Assembly: GCF_018294505.1 (NCBI RefSeq)
Contig: NC_057807.1
Span: 169,970,883-170,034,882 of the forward strand
Direction of reading: 5' to 3'
DNA from: Triticum aestivum
Taxonomy: Eukaryota > Streptophyta > Magnoliopsida > Poales > Poaceae
DNA: 64,000 nucleotides
Below, in pieces: positions 24,901 to 35,997 of the stretch; position 1 is the first letter of the stretch; each line of letters opens with the position of its first letter. A model generated the notes under the pieces. That model made no database searches. It was not told the origin of the DNA and worked only from the letters and a program-made list of their open reading frames with translations. The position numbers and the translations under genes were made by a program.

Positions 24901-25866
24901 GAGAGGGACAACTCAAAGGAACATATAATTTTCTGAGTTGTGGATGCATGGTTTAGCATGTCGAACGAATTCCACATATTTCTTCCGGATAACCCATGCA
25001 GAAGGGTAGAACTGGCAGAGTCACAATGTAAGAACCCATCGAGAGCACTCTGATTGTGATCTTTCGATCAGCGAGGAACATCTGCCATAAGCGGTTCATA
25101 GTATTTGGAAGGAAAGGAATACCACGAACATCGAGGACTAATGCAAAGGTTACTAATATCCTAAAGGAACTAGCAAACACTATCAACATGAAGTAAGTAG
25201 AGCGAATCTCGGGTTCAAAGCCCAGGGAGTAGAATACCTATTACTAAGTAGCATCACGGGATGCTTTCGATAATAATGGCCAGAATCATCACACTGGGAC
25301 ACAAAACATTGCTAAATTACTAGGTGATCCCCTAAACACCTAGGGTCATAATACAACTCCAACATATATGTCAAGGCAATAAAGTACCTCAACTCACTGA
25401 TTTGTGTGATTAATCTGGACCAAGGCAACATCGGAAACAGGAGGAAGGGATTTGCAAATGCATCAGACTATTTAGAAACCTGGGATGACTCGGACAGCAT
25501 AACGACTGTAAATGCTCAGAAAAGATTTGAGACATTCACAAAAATGGTGGCATAACCACTCAGAAGCACAATATCAAGGTTTCGAGATCAACAATTTAAC
25601 ATACAGAAGTAATAGGAACTGAAACGAGGCTTAAGTCCAACAATCTATAAGTCTACGGATTTGTAACACGTGATCCTAATAGAAAGAAGAGATAGCCTAG
25701 TTCTTAATCCCCGTAGAAGAGAAGATGATGACTCAGATCAGAAGGCCATGAGGTATAAGGAATAAAAGAGCCTTACGTTCCATCCCACAATCAATTCCCT
25801 TATATAACTAAAGAATTTCTAGACTCAACTTCGACCAGTTTGGCTTGGTAATCCTACAGGCAGTCA
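21935..25866 (-). pseudogene. decayed Gypsy polyprotein remains inside element L
   Basis: Only fragments can be read, all on the minus strand. The clearest is 24071-23856, with an RT-like FDLSVGYRQIKLEP followed by AYTIISFG, corresponding to the conserved [IF]DLRSGYHQI and Y..MSFG motifs. The YxDD box is not recognisable. Stops and frameshifts occur throughout and no gag, protease or integrase motif can be defended. Because the LTRs are nearly identical, this decay must predate the insertion: the element was copied in this state using enzymes from another element. Confidence 0.6.
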
Positions 25867-25879
25867 AGCTCTGATACCA
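25867..25879 (-). other. primer binding site of element L (tRNA-Met type)
   Basis: On the minus strand TGGTATCAGAGCT follows four bases after the LTR end. This is the standard initiator-methionine tRNA site of plant LTR elements. Confidence 0.85.
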
Positions 25880-25883
25880 ACGC

Positions 25884-28800
25884 TGTCAGGACCCCGACTC
25901 GATGCCACATCGATCTAGCATGTAACACCTCATATCACTTTGCGGCCTCACGCACGGTATTCCCACGGGTGTCGCCTTACCTTTGCCCGGGACCGTTTGC
26001 GCCTTTTGGCACACGTATATGACAGTGTCGCTAGCATCCATATGATAAGGAGCCCGGGCTGACATGGCTAGTCGTAAACCCAAAGCGGCACAGACTTACA
26101 GGGACAGGCATCCATGACCCAGCATCGAACGTGTCGGTCATCAGCGAGTGAATCCAGGCTGTAGCACTGGGCTAGCAGGACTCCGGTGAACCGGGCTGTA
26201 GCGGGCTAACAGGACTCCGGTATTCACCGCGTGACATTTCCCCGAAGGGACAGACACAGGAACGAAGAAGGACACATGCCGGCCAGCCTAAGTGTTCCGG
26301 AGCAGTAGCAAGCTACCATGGCTCAGTGGAAACACTAGGAGACATTTCCCGGTAAGAGAGGCTACTAAAGATAAACAACTAGATGGTCAGATCCCACACA
26401 TACCAAGCATTTCAATAACATACACACAATATGCTCGATATGTGCAGTACAACATGGCATCACAAAATGACTCTACGACTCAAGTAGTTTATTCAATAGG
26501 CTCCGAGGAGCGAGATATTACAAACAGGGGTCTCACGACCCAACACTCAGAGCATACAAGTCAAAGCACAAGCGGAAGCTATCATGTCTGAGTACAGACA
26601 ACTATAAATGAAAAAGGCTGAGAAGCCTGACTATCTATCAGATCCTGCCGAGGGCACAAGATCGTAGCTGAGGTAACAAGCTAAACGTCGAAGACCACGC
26701 GGAAATACTAGTGAGACTGAAGTCTCTCTGCAAAAACATAAAATGGCAAACGTGAGTACAAATGTACCCAGCAAGACTTACATCAGAGCTATCTACATAT
26801 GCATCATTATCAACAAAGGGGATGGTGGAGTTTGACTGCAGCAAGCCAGCTTTGACTCGGTGGCTATCCTGAACTACGACTGCAAGTAACTCTTTTGAGG
26901 TGGCGCACACGAGTCCACATATTCACCATATCAATACACCACTATGGATCCGCTCCCGTCTCCCTACGAGAACGCCATCCATAGCACTCACGCTTATCTT
27001 GCGTATTTTAGGGTATCCACTTTCACTTGTCTATGAACTGATATAAGCAACCCAGAAGTCCTTTACCGCGGACACGGCTATTCGAATAGATCATATTAAC
27101 CCTGCAGGGGTGTACTTCTTCACACACGCTCTCACCACTTACCGCCGTTTACACGACATGTACTCGGCAACCTTCAAGCGGAAGCCCAACGTGGGTGTCG
27201 GCCACGGCCTACCTAAACACTCAAGTCTCTAGTCCAGGTTTATCGCCTATTCGGGTTCCATCCATGAGGAGATCCGGCCGGAGTTTCGCTCACAGCCCCA
27301 AACGATGTGAACAGGGTTCCGAGACACCAAACGGGCGCCCGGTACACCGTGCCACGTGCCTACCGCATCACAGCCCACCCCTACGGTCAGCGCTGCGCAC
27401 GGCCTCCAGCATACTACAAACACCAGAAACTACTTGCAACTCCTGGACAGAGGACAAGGGTGATTAAGAAGCCGAGAGGGTCCATTGGTTTCGGGCCCAA
27501 TGCGTGGTAGTAGCTGAATCATGGATCACAAACACAGAACTCAGTTCCTGAGGACGGCTGCAATGAGACAACCCACCATGTACTCCTACATGGCCTCTCA
27601 CCGCTACCTTTACCAAATCGTGTTCACACACTTAGCTCACACACAGTAGGACATGTTCACACACCTCTGATTCATCCCCGATGATTCAGACCCGACTCAA
27701 CTCTAAGCAGTAGCAGGCATGACAAACAAGCATGAACGAGTAGGCACAACAGGGCTCAAACAACTCCTACTCATGCTAGTGGGTTTCATCTATTTACTGT
27801 GGAATGACAGGTCATGCAGAGGATAAAGGGGTTCAGCTACCGCAGCAAATAACAGATGAATCGGTGTTGTCCTAATGCAGTAAAAGAGAGCAGGAGCGAG
27901 AGAGTAGGATTGTATCGGAATGAACAAGGGGGTTTTGCTTGCCTGGCACTTCTGAAGATAACATTGAGTCTTCATCAGTGTCAACGATCACATCATCGGT
28001 ACACGTCTATCGAGAGGGGACAAATACCGGCAAATACAGAAAAGACACGATCAATGCAATGCACAATATGATGCATGCTATGACATGGCAATATGAATGT
28101 GTTTTGGGCTAATGCACCTAAAACCAGATTAAATGAAGTTGGTTTGAATACAAGATTCAAATTCAAACTCCGTATGTGGTTATTTAAATGTCATTCACTT
28201 CATTTGCCCTAAACAGTAGTGATAAGTTGTTCTAACATGCATGAAAATGGTACAGATGGATTCCTTGAATTTTTTTGATAATTTTTCATATATAATTTAT
28301 TTAATTTGGAGTTACGGTTAATTTTCTATGATTTATTGAAGTTTTAGGCATTTTCTGGAATTTCAGAGTTAAATTAAATCCAGAAATGATTATGGCGTCA
28401 GCCTGACATCATCATGACGTCAGCAGGTCAACAGGGCGCCTCCAGGTCAAACCTGACCAGGGGTCCACTGGTCAGTGACACTGGGGTTAATCCCGTGTTG
28501 ACCCGGGCTTTGACCCACTACGGGGCCCACTGTCAGCGGCTGGTGGGGTGGCTAATGGTGGGGATTAGCGCTAACTAAGCCGCCACGTCAGCCTCGCCGG
28601 GGTTCGGCCGGCGACGACCAAACCGCGCGGCGGTGCTTCGCCGGAATGGGCTACAGGCGGCGGGAAAGCGCGCGGAGACCACCGGGCGTAGCCCGTGCTC
28701 GTGCGCATCTAGGGGGGCCAACGGGAGGTGCGGGGGTGGCCGGGGTTCGCCGGAATGGAGCCCGAGGCGGCGCCGGAGTTCGGTGAGTGCGGGGCTGGCG

Positions 28801-29968
28801 CTGTGGTGCACGGAGGGCGAGTTAGGATAGGCGTTAGACTCCTGGTGGCTTCCTGAGTGCGGTGACACGCTCCGAGACGAGCTCAAGCGGCTGTAGTGAC
28901 GGCGGTGACGAGGTCAGCGGCGGCCGGAGTTCGGCCGCGGCGGAGCTATGGCCTAGAGCTCGCAAACGCGAGGGGAGAGAGAGGGTTCTGCACGGGGGCT
29001 CACCGCGGAGCTGTAGGGAGGGTTAGTGGGCTCGGGGCGGCCGGAGTGCAGCGAATCGACGGCGACGACCTCCGGTGGCCGAGGAGGGGAACGGCGACGT
29101 GGGCGGCGATGCAGGGCGTCCGGGGCCTCGTGGCTTGGTGGAGAGGAAGACGACGTCGTGGCGGAGCTCGGAAGCGCGTCAGAGAGGAGAGGGGGTGGCT
29201 GTGGTCATGGCTACGGCGAGCGGCGCTCCCAGGTGCGTTCGGTGACGAGAGGGAGGGAGAACAGAGGAGGAGGAGGAGGTCCAGAGAGGGAGAGGCGGTC
29301 GAGGGGGTCGAGGCCGGCTCCGTGGCGTCGCGTGGGAGTCGGGAGGCTGCCACGACGAAGCAGGAGGTGGCCGGCGCTCTTCGGGCGCGCGCCACGCCTC
29401 GCCTCTGCCTACTGGCAGAGGAAGAAGAGGACAAGGGGGAAGGTGGGCTGGGCCGGCTGGGGGGGAGCTGGGCCGGGCAGGTAAGCAGGTAAGTGGCCCA
29501 GGTGGCCTCTTCTCTCTCTTTCTATTTCTGTTTTATATTTCTGTTTTCTATTTTGTTCTGTTTTGTTTTAGTTTAGTAAAATACTAAACCATTTTAATAA
29601 ATTCTGTAGTTTATTATGTGGTTTGCTAAAATATAGACAAAGCCACTCACAAACTTCCAGAATTATTTGGAGTCATATTCACTATATATTAAATATAAAT
29701 CCAAAGAAAATAGTTATTGGATTAATTCAAATGGCCAAAATAAATATCTCTGTGACTCCAAAAATATTGGTTTAAATTTTACCTCTCACCAATATTTCCA
29801 TGGAATAACAGGAACATATTCTTGGACTCATTTGAGAAGATTTAATTATTGGTTGTTTTTAGAGGTTTCTGAGGCTTTGAAAATTCCTCAATTCAATTTC
29901 ATTTGAATTTAGACATGATGCTCACATGAGGCTAACCTAGAGCAATGCCTGAAGCTAGGGATGTGACA
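25884..29968 (-). repeat. 5' LTR of element L
   Basis: 4085 bp. It is nine bases shorter than its partner; nearly all of the missing bases are single G or C losses in homopolymer runs within the GC-rich block (28460-29470). Confidence 0.93.
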
Positions 29969-30459
29969 CAAACAACCATAGAGTTCATACTAAAATAACA
30001 CATCAAGACACACATCAACCAAAACCCTAATGTCACCTAGATACTCCAATGTCACGACAAGTATCTATGGGTTTGATTATACGATATGCATCACATAATC
30101 TCAGATTCGTCTATTCAAACCAACACAAAGAACTTCAAACAGTTCCCCAAAGTTTCTACTGAAGAGTCAAGATGAAAATGTGTGCCAACCCCTATGCATA
30201 GGTTCACAAGGTCACAGAACCCGGAAGTTGATCACTAAAACATACATCAAGTGGATCATGTGAATATCCCATTGTCACCACAGATAAGCACATGCAAGAC
30301 AGACATCAAGTGTTCTCAAATCCTTAAAGACTCAATCCGATAAGATAACTTCAAAGGAAAAACTCAATCCATTACAAGAAGGTACAGGGGGGGAAACAAT
30401 ATAATATCCAACTATAATAGCAAAACTCGCGGTACATCAAGATCGTGCCATATCAAGAA

Positions 30460-30490
<31 letters not shown>

Positions 30491-31092
30491 TCAAACACAT
30501 AGCTACCGGTACATGCCCTCAACCCTGAGGGTGGACTATTCCCTCCTTGTCATCGAGAGCACCGAGATGATGAAGATGGCTACCGGTGATGATTCCCCTC
30601 TCCGGCAGGGAGCTGAGACAGGGTCTCGATTTGTTTTTAGTGGCTACAGAGGCTTGCGGCCGGCGGAACTGTCGATCTAGGTTTCTTTTTGGGTGTTTCT
30701 ATATTTATAGGAGTTTTTGGCATCAGTTTCACGTAGGGGGGCGGGGTCCACCAGTCAATGACAAGACCGGAGCACCCTCCTGGGGGTAGGGCGCGCCCTC
30801 CACCCTTGTGGTTGAGTCGGGACTCTTCTGGCCCAAATCTTTTTCTTCGGGGGCTTCTTATGGTCCATAAAAAATCACCGTAAATTTTCAGGTCATTTGG
30901 ACTCCGTTTGGTATTCCTTTTCTGTAAAACTCAAAAACAAGGAAAAAAACAAAAACTGGCACTAGGCTCTAGGTTAATAGGGTAGTCCCGAAAATCATAC
31001 AAAATAGCATATAAATGCATATAAACCATCCAAGATGGATAATATAATAGCATGGAACAATCAAAAATTATAGATGCGTTGGAGACGTATCA
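29969..31092 (-). repeat. 3' LTR of element W, proximal part
   Basis: It starts (minus strand) TGATACGTCTCC at 31092 and is preceded there by a polypurine tract. A TATAAATA box lies on the minus strand at about 30703-30711. It contains a (GA)n microsatellite at about 30463-30491. The first five bases, CAAAC, are the duplicated target of element L. Confidence 0.8.
30463..30491. repeat. (GA)n microsatellite
   Basis: About 14 uninterrupted GA units inside the LTR of element W. Confidence 0.95.
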
Positions 31093-31213
31093 AGCATCCC
31101 CAAGCTTAATTCCTGCTCGTCCTTGAGTAGGTAAATGTAAAAATAGAAATTTTGATGTGGAATGGTACCAAACCTATTGATCAATGTAATCTTCTTTATA
31201 ATGGCAAGAATAT
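31093..31213 (-). other. element W internal end with polypurine tract
   Basis: The tract AAGCTTGGGGATGCT (minus strand) occupies 31093-31107. The last five bases before element B, AATAT (31209-31213), are its duplicated target. Confidence 0.75.
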
Positions 31214-32734
31214 TGATGACCCACAAGTATAGGGGATCTTTCGTAGTCCTTTCGATAAGTAAGAGTGTCGAACCCAATGAGGAGCAGAAGGAAATGATAA
31301 GCGGTTTTCAGTAAGGTTTTCTCTGCAAGCACTGAAATAGTAGGTGATAGATAGTTTTGTGATAAGATAAATAGTAATGAGCAAAAGGTAAATAAAGTAA
31401 ATAAAGTACAGCAAGGTGGCCCAATCCTTTATGTAGCAAAGGATAAGCCTGGACAAATTCTAATAATGAAAAAGGAGCTCCCGAGGACACATTGGGAATT
31501 ATCGTCAAGCTAGTTTTCATCACGTTCATAAGATTCGCGTTCGGTATTTGATAATTTGGTATGTGGGTAGACCGGCACTTGGGTACTGCCCTAACATGGA
31601 CAAGCATCCCACTTATGATTAACCCCTATTGCAATTATCCGCAACAACAAAAAGGAGTATTAAGGTAAACCTAACCACATCATTAAACATATGGGTCCAT
31701 ATCAACCCCTAACAAAGCAACGCATAAACTAGGGTTTAAGCTTCTGTCACTCTAGCAACCCATCATCTACTTATTACTTCCCTATGCCTTCCTCTAGGCC
31801 CAAATAATGGTGAAGTGTCATGTAGTCGACGTTCACATAACACCACTAGAGGAAAGACAACATACATCTCATCAAAATATCGAACGAATACCAAATTCAC
31901 ATGACTACTAATAGCAAGACTTCCCCTGTGTCCTCAGGAACAAACGTAACTACTCACAAAGCATATTCATGTTGATAATCAGAGGAGTAATAATATGCAT
32001 AAAGGATCTGAACATATGATCTTCCACCAAGTAAACCAATTAGCATCAACTACAAGGAGTAATCAACACTACTAGCAACCCACAGGTACCAATTTGTGGT
32101 ATTGATACAAGATTGGATACAAGAGATGAACTAGGGTTTTGAGAGGAGATGGTGCTGGTGAAGATGTTGATGGAGATTGACCCCCTCCCGATGAGAGGAT
32201 CGTTGGTGATGACGTTGGTGATGATTTCCCCCTCCTGGAGGGAAGTGTCCCCGGTAGAACAGCTCCGCCAGAGCCCTAGATTGATTCCGCCAAGGTTCCG
32301 CCTCGTGGCGGCAGAGTTTCGTCCCGTAAGCTTGCCCACGATTTTTTCCAGGGTAGAAGTGATGATATAGCAGAAGATGGCCGCCGGAGGCCCACTAAGG
32401 GGCCCAGGAGATAGGAGGCCGCGCCCTACAGGGGGGGCGCCCCCTGTCTCCTGGACAGGGTGTGGGCCCCCTGGCCTATTTCTTTCGCTCATAAATTCTT
32501 ATTAAATCCAAAAAGTTGTTTTATGGAGTTTCAGGACTTTTGGAGTTGTGCAGAATAGGTTTCCAACGTTTGCTCCTTTTCCAGCCAGAATTCCAACGGC
32601 CGGCATTCCCCCTCTTCATGGTAAACCTTGTACAATAAGGGAGAATAGCCATAACTATTGAGATATAATGTGTAATAACAGCCCATAATGCAATAAATAT
32701 TGATATAAAAGCATGATGCAAAATGGACGTATCA
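31214..32734 (-). repeat. 3' LTR of element B
   Basis: 1521 bp. The polypurine tract AAGCTTGGGGGAGT (minus strand) sits directly beside it at 32735-32748. Confidence 0.92.
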
Positions 32735-32748
32735 ACTCCCCCAAGCTT

Positions 32749-35219
32749 AGACCTCGCTTGTCCTCAAGCGGAAGCCGAAATCGAAAAATATGTCCACATG
32801 TTTAGAGATAGAGGTGTCGATAAAAAATAAAATAGGGACATGAGGCCATCATGATCATTCTAATAACAGCAACATATATGGATTTTGTCATATGATTTCC
32901 TATGCTCAAGTAATAAACAATTCACAATGTCAAGTACGGTTCAAAAACTTCATTGGGAACTAACAAACTATAATCTCAGTCATTGAAGCAATTGCAATTT
33001 ATCGTAACATCAGAAAGAGTCAATAATAGAGTTTTTCAACAAGCTCACATACTCAACTATCTTGTAGTCTCCCATAATTGTTAACACTCACGCAATATTT
33101 GTGGTTATAGAGTTTCAGCCGGACACTGAGAAAGATAGGGGCTTATTGTGTTGCCTCCCAATGTATTCACCTTTAGGTGATGTCAACAATAATAGCGTAT
33201 GCCAACTTACATCCAATTGGATATATGTATCATGATCTTTCAAACACGGGGAGCTTGCCAAAGGATAAAAAGAAAAAGGGAAAGGTGAGCATCACCTTGA
33301 CTCAAGCATAAATTAAAAACATAAAGTAAAAGATAGGCCCTTCGCAGAGGGAAGCTGTCGGTGTACTAGAGTAGGGGTACCCTAGTATCCCAAACTTGTG
33401 CACGGGCAGTTGCAGCACCCCGCGGCAAGGCTCGCCAGGTGACCGCCACGATCCTCCGTGGCTCCTCAGGAGACAAGACCCCGGCAAGAGGAGCTTGCCG
33501 GGAAGCCATTCAAGAACAAAGTACTCAAACTTGGAAGACAAGGCCCCGGCAAGAGGAGCTTGCCGGGAAGGCCAGTCAAGGCGTCTCAAGAAAGCTTGCC
33601 GCAACGCGCCATGCGTCCCGGCAAGGCTCGGTGAACGACAAGCTCCCGAGCCCGACAAGACAACGACCACGGCAAGGCACTTGCCACGGCAAGCGGCCAC
33701 ACCGCACCCGCGCTCCAGCACATCCACCCATGTGTCGCTCAGGGGCCCTCTCGGGCACGCGTGGCGAGAGGCTGTGCAGCCAGGGGTGCACGGTGGCGAG
33801 CAGCGCTGACGAGAAGGCCATCGTGGCGATCGGTGGCGCCCCTGACGGTCTCTGTTTGCACTGTTTGGGCGACACAGACGGGCATTTAATGCCCTTGTCC
33901 CCTGCCGTCAGAGTTAGGTATGATACAGTGTGGCTACAGTATAGGTAGCTGTACCTACCGCATTCTTTTCCATTTTTACCCCTTTTTGTCTGCGTTGCCA
34001 CCTGTCGGTGACCCCTTGAGCGTATAAAAGGAGGCCCATGCGCAACGTAGAGGGGGTTCGACTCATTCGAAGTTAGGAACGCTCCCACGCTCAGTTTGGT
34101 AGCACTGGTCACTCCTGAGCAAAAACACAATATACACTTAGATGCAGTAGGAGTATTATCTCTCCGGAGAGCTCCGAAGCTGGGTAAACTGCTCGTGTGC
34201 ACTGCCTCGATCCACTCTTCGTGCGACCTCCGCCCTCCGCCGAACCGAAAGGGGCTCGGTCCGCCGGTCCCATAGGTGTTCGTGGATCAGTTTCCCCGAC
34301 AGAAGCAGAGGTTGTCATGCGCGTTTAGGGTTGATGCATAAAGTCTTAGTATGAAAGAACGTCACTTTATATTGCCCCTTGTATGTGGACCTTTATTATG
34401 CAGTCTGTTGCTTTTATTACTTCCACAACAAGTTCGTACAGAGCTTATTTTCTCCGCACTAATAAGTCATACATACTTAGAGAGCAATTTTTATTGCTTG
34501 CACCGATGACAACTTACTTGAAGGATCTTACTCAATCCATAGGTAGGTATGGTGGACTCTCATGGCAAAACTGGGTTTAAGGATATTTGGAAGCACAAGT
34601 AGTATCTCTACTTGGTGCAAGTAATTTGGTTAGCATGAGGGAAACGCAAGCTCAACATGTTTGGAAGGTCAATGACAATATACTTTAACTGAGATGTCAG
34701 AAAACATAAACCATTACATTGTCTTCCTTGTCCAACATCAACTCTTTTAGCATGTCACACTTAACGAGTGCTTCACAATCATAAAAGATGTCCAAGATAA
34801 TATATTTATATGTGAACCCCTCTTTCCTTATCACTTCCTATTAATTGCAACGATGACCAAGGCTAAGTGCAATCAACTCTCAACAATTTTTATGCCTCAT
34901 ACTTTCTATGTGTGAAGTTATCACTATCCATAAGATCAATATGAACTCTTTTATTCTTTCTACTTTCTCAAGATCATAGCAACATAGAAAAGCCCTTGAC
35001 TCAACACTAATCTTTATTATAGATAGCACACGGACTCGAGAGATCACAATGCAAAACTCAAAACTACTTGATATCAAAACTTCGAACTAATAGATCAAGA
35101 TACTACTAAAAGGATCAAACTAAATAAAGCGGTAAAAATAGGAGTGTGATGGTGATACGATACCGGGGCACCTCCCCCAAGCTTGGCAGTTGCCAAGGGG
35201 AGTGCCCATACCCATGTGA
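32749..35219 (-). other. 3' non-coding internal region of element B
   Basis: It corresponds to 10122-11594 of element A once the solo LTR is removed. A second polypurine-like tract, AAGCTTGGGGGAGG on the minus strand, is at 35171-35184, matching the internal copy in A. No coding signal. Confidence 0.75.
33356..34301 (+). repeat. solo LTR S
   Basis: 946 bp beginning TGTCGGTGTACTAG and ending TTTCCCCGACA. It is flanked by GAAGC on both sides (33351-33355 and 34302-34306) and interrupts element B; element A shows the empty site. A TATA box (CGTATAAAAGGAGG, about 34021-34034) fixes plus orientation. CGGCAAG and GCTTGCCGG words recur. A solo LTR implies recombination between the two LTRs of a former full element. 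The ORFs inside are fortuitous. Confidence 0.92.
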
Positions 35220-35673
35220 TTATTTCTCCTTCTTCACAGTCGGTGTGATGATCTTCTTGGCGATGGTGCCCTTCAGGATACGGTTCTCCTCCTCGAGCTT
35301 ATTGACTTGTTGTTTGAGGTCCATAATTTCTTTATGGAGCTTGCCCGTAACAGCCAAGGCTCCTTTTACCCAAGGATGCTGCATAGCTTCTGGAGAACAA
35401 GTGAAACTCTTTTTCATATTTTCATAAGAAAGAACTAGAGTTGGAAGGGATGACCGAAGCAGGGACGGCCAGGCTAGGTAGTTCCCCCATAGTGAATTCT
35501 GCTTGGAGATGAGAGGTAACTTCTTGATCTTCCTCCATGGCATCTATCCTTTTCAAATCAACCTCCATCTCATCCTCCGTTGATGGTCCAAAGTGATAGG
35601 CATCACTATTTGCTCCTGGACCTAATGTTAGGTGAGACACCTGGCTCTCCCCAACTGACTCCTGAGAAGACAT
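35220..35673 (-). pseudogene. extra ORF in the env position of element B, broken
   Basis: On the minus strand it begins MSSQESVGES at 35673, the same start as the ORF at 9735. It ends with a coiled coil (KLHKEIMDLKQQVNKLEEEN, about 35250-35330) and a Lys-rich tail. A frameshift near 35430 separates the two halves. Between the conserved ends the sequence is much more diverged from A than the pol genes are. CTATTGCAG stands upstream of the start, as in element A. Confidence 0.6.
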
Positions 35674-35997
35674 CTTGCTTTATTCTGCAATAGGAACAGC
35701 TCGAAACGAAAACAGAGGATAATTGCGTGATACGGTGGTCAAAACCTTCGGGAGTATATATAATGAATTTTTACCGACCAAAATACGCAACATACAAGAA
35801 AACAGAGTCCGGGAGGCACACGAGGTGCCCACGAGACAGGGGGCGCGCCCTACAGGGGGGCGCGGCCTCCTCTCTCGTGGGAGCCTCGTGCCCCTTTCGG
35901 ACTACTTCTTTCTTCCTAAAATTCTTAAATAATCCAAAACTGATAAAAATTGCCATTAGAGTTGTTTTGGAGTCGGTTTACTTACCATACCACATAC

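Larger units (their letters stand above)
17827..29968 (-). mobile_element. young non-autonomous LTR retrotransposon L with 4.1-kb LTRs
   Basis: Two almost identical direct repeats (17827-21920, 4094 bp; 25884-29968, 4085 bp) flank 3963 bp of internal DNA, and the whole is flanked by CAAAC (17822-17826 and 29969-29973). On the minus strand the LTR is TGTCACATCC...GGTCCTGACA. The primer site TGGTATCAGAGCT (tRNA-Met type) is at 25867-25879, four bases inside the right LTR, and the polypurine tract TAGTGGGGGTGAGT is at 21921-21934. Both fix the orientation as minus. By eye the LTRs differ by about 9 substitutions and 8 small indels. The internal region has no usable gag-pol. The very long LTRs and short non-coding core resemble LARD elements (for example Sukkula of barley), but traces of Gypsy RT remain. 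Confidence 0.93.

Noticed and set aside
33396..34202. ORFs of 137-208 residues on both strands at 33.3-34.2 kb
   Set aside because: They lie entirely inside the solo LTR S and overlap each other on opposite strands; composition explains them.
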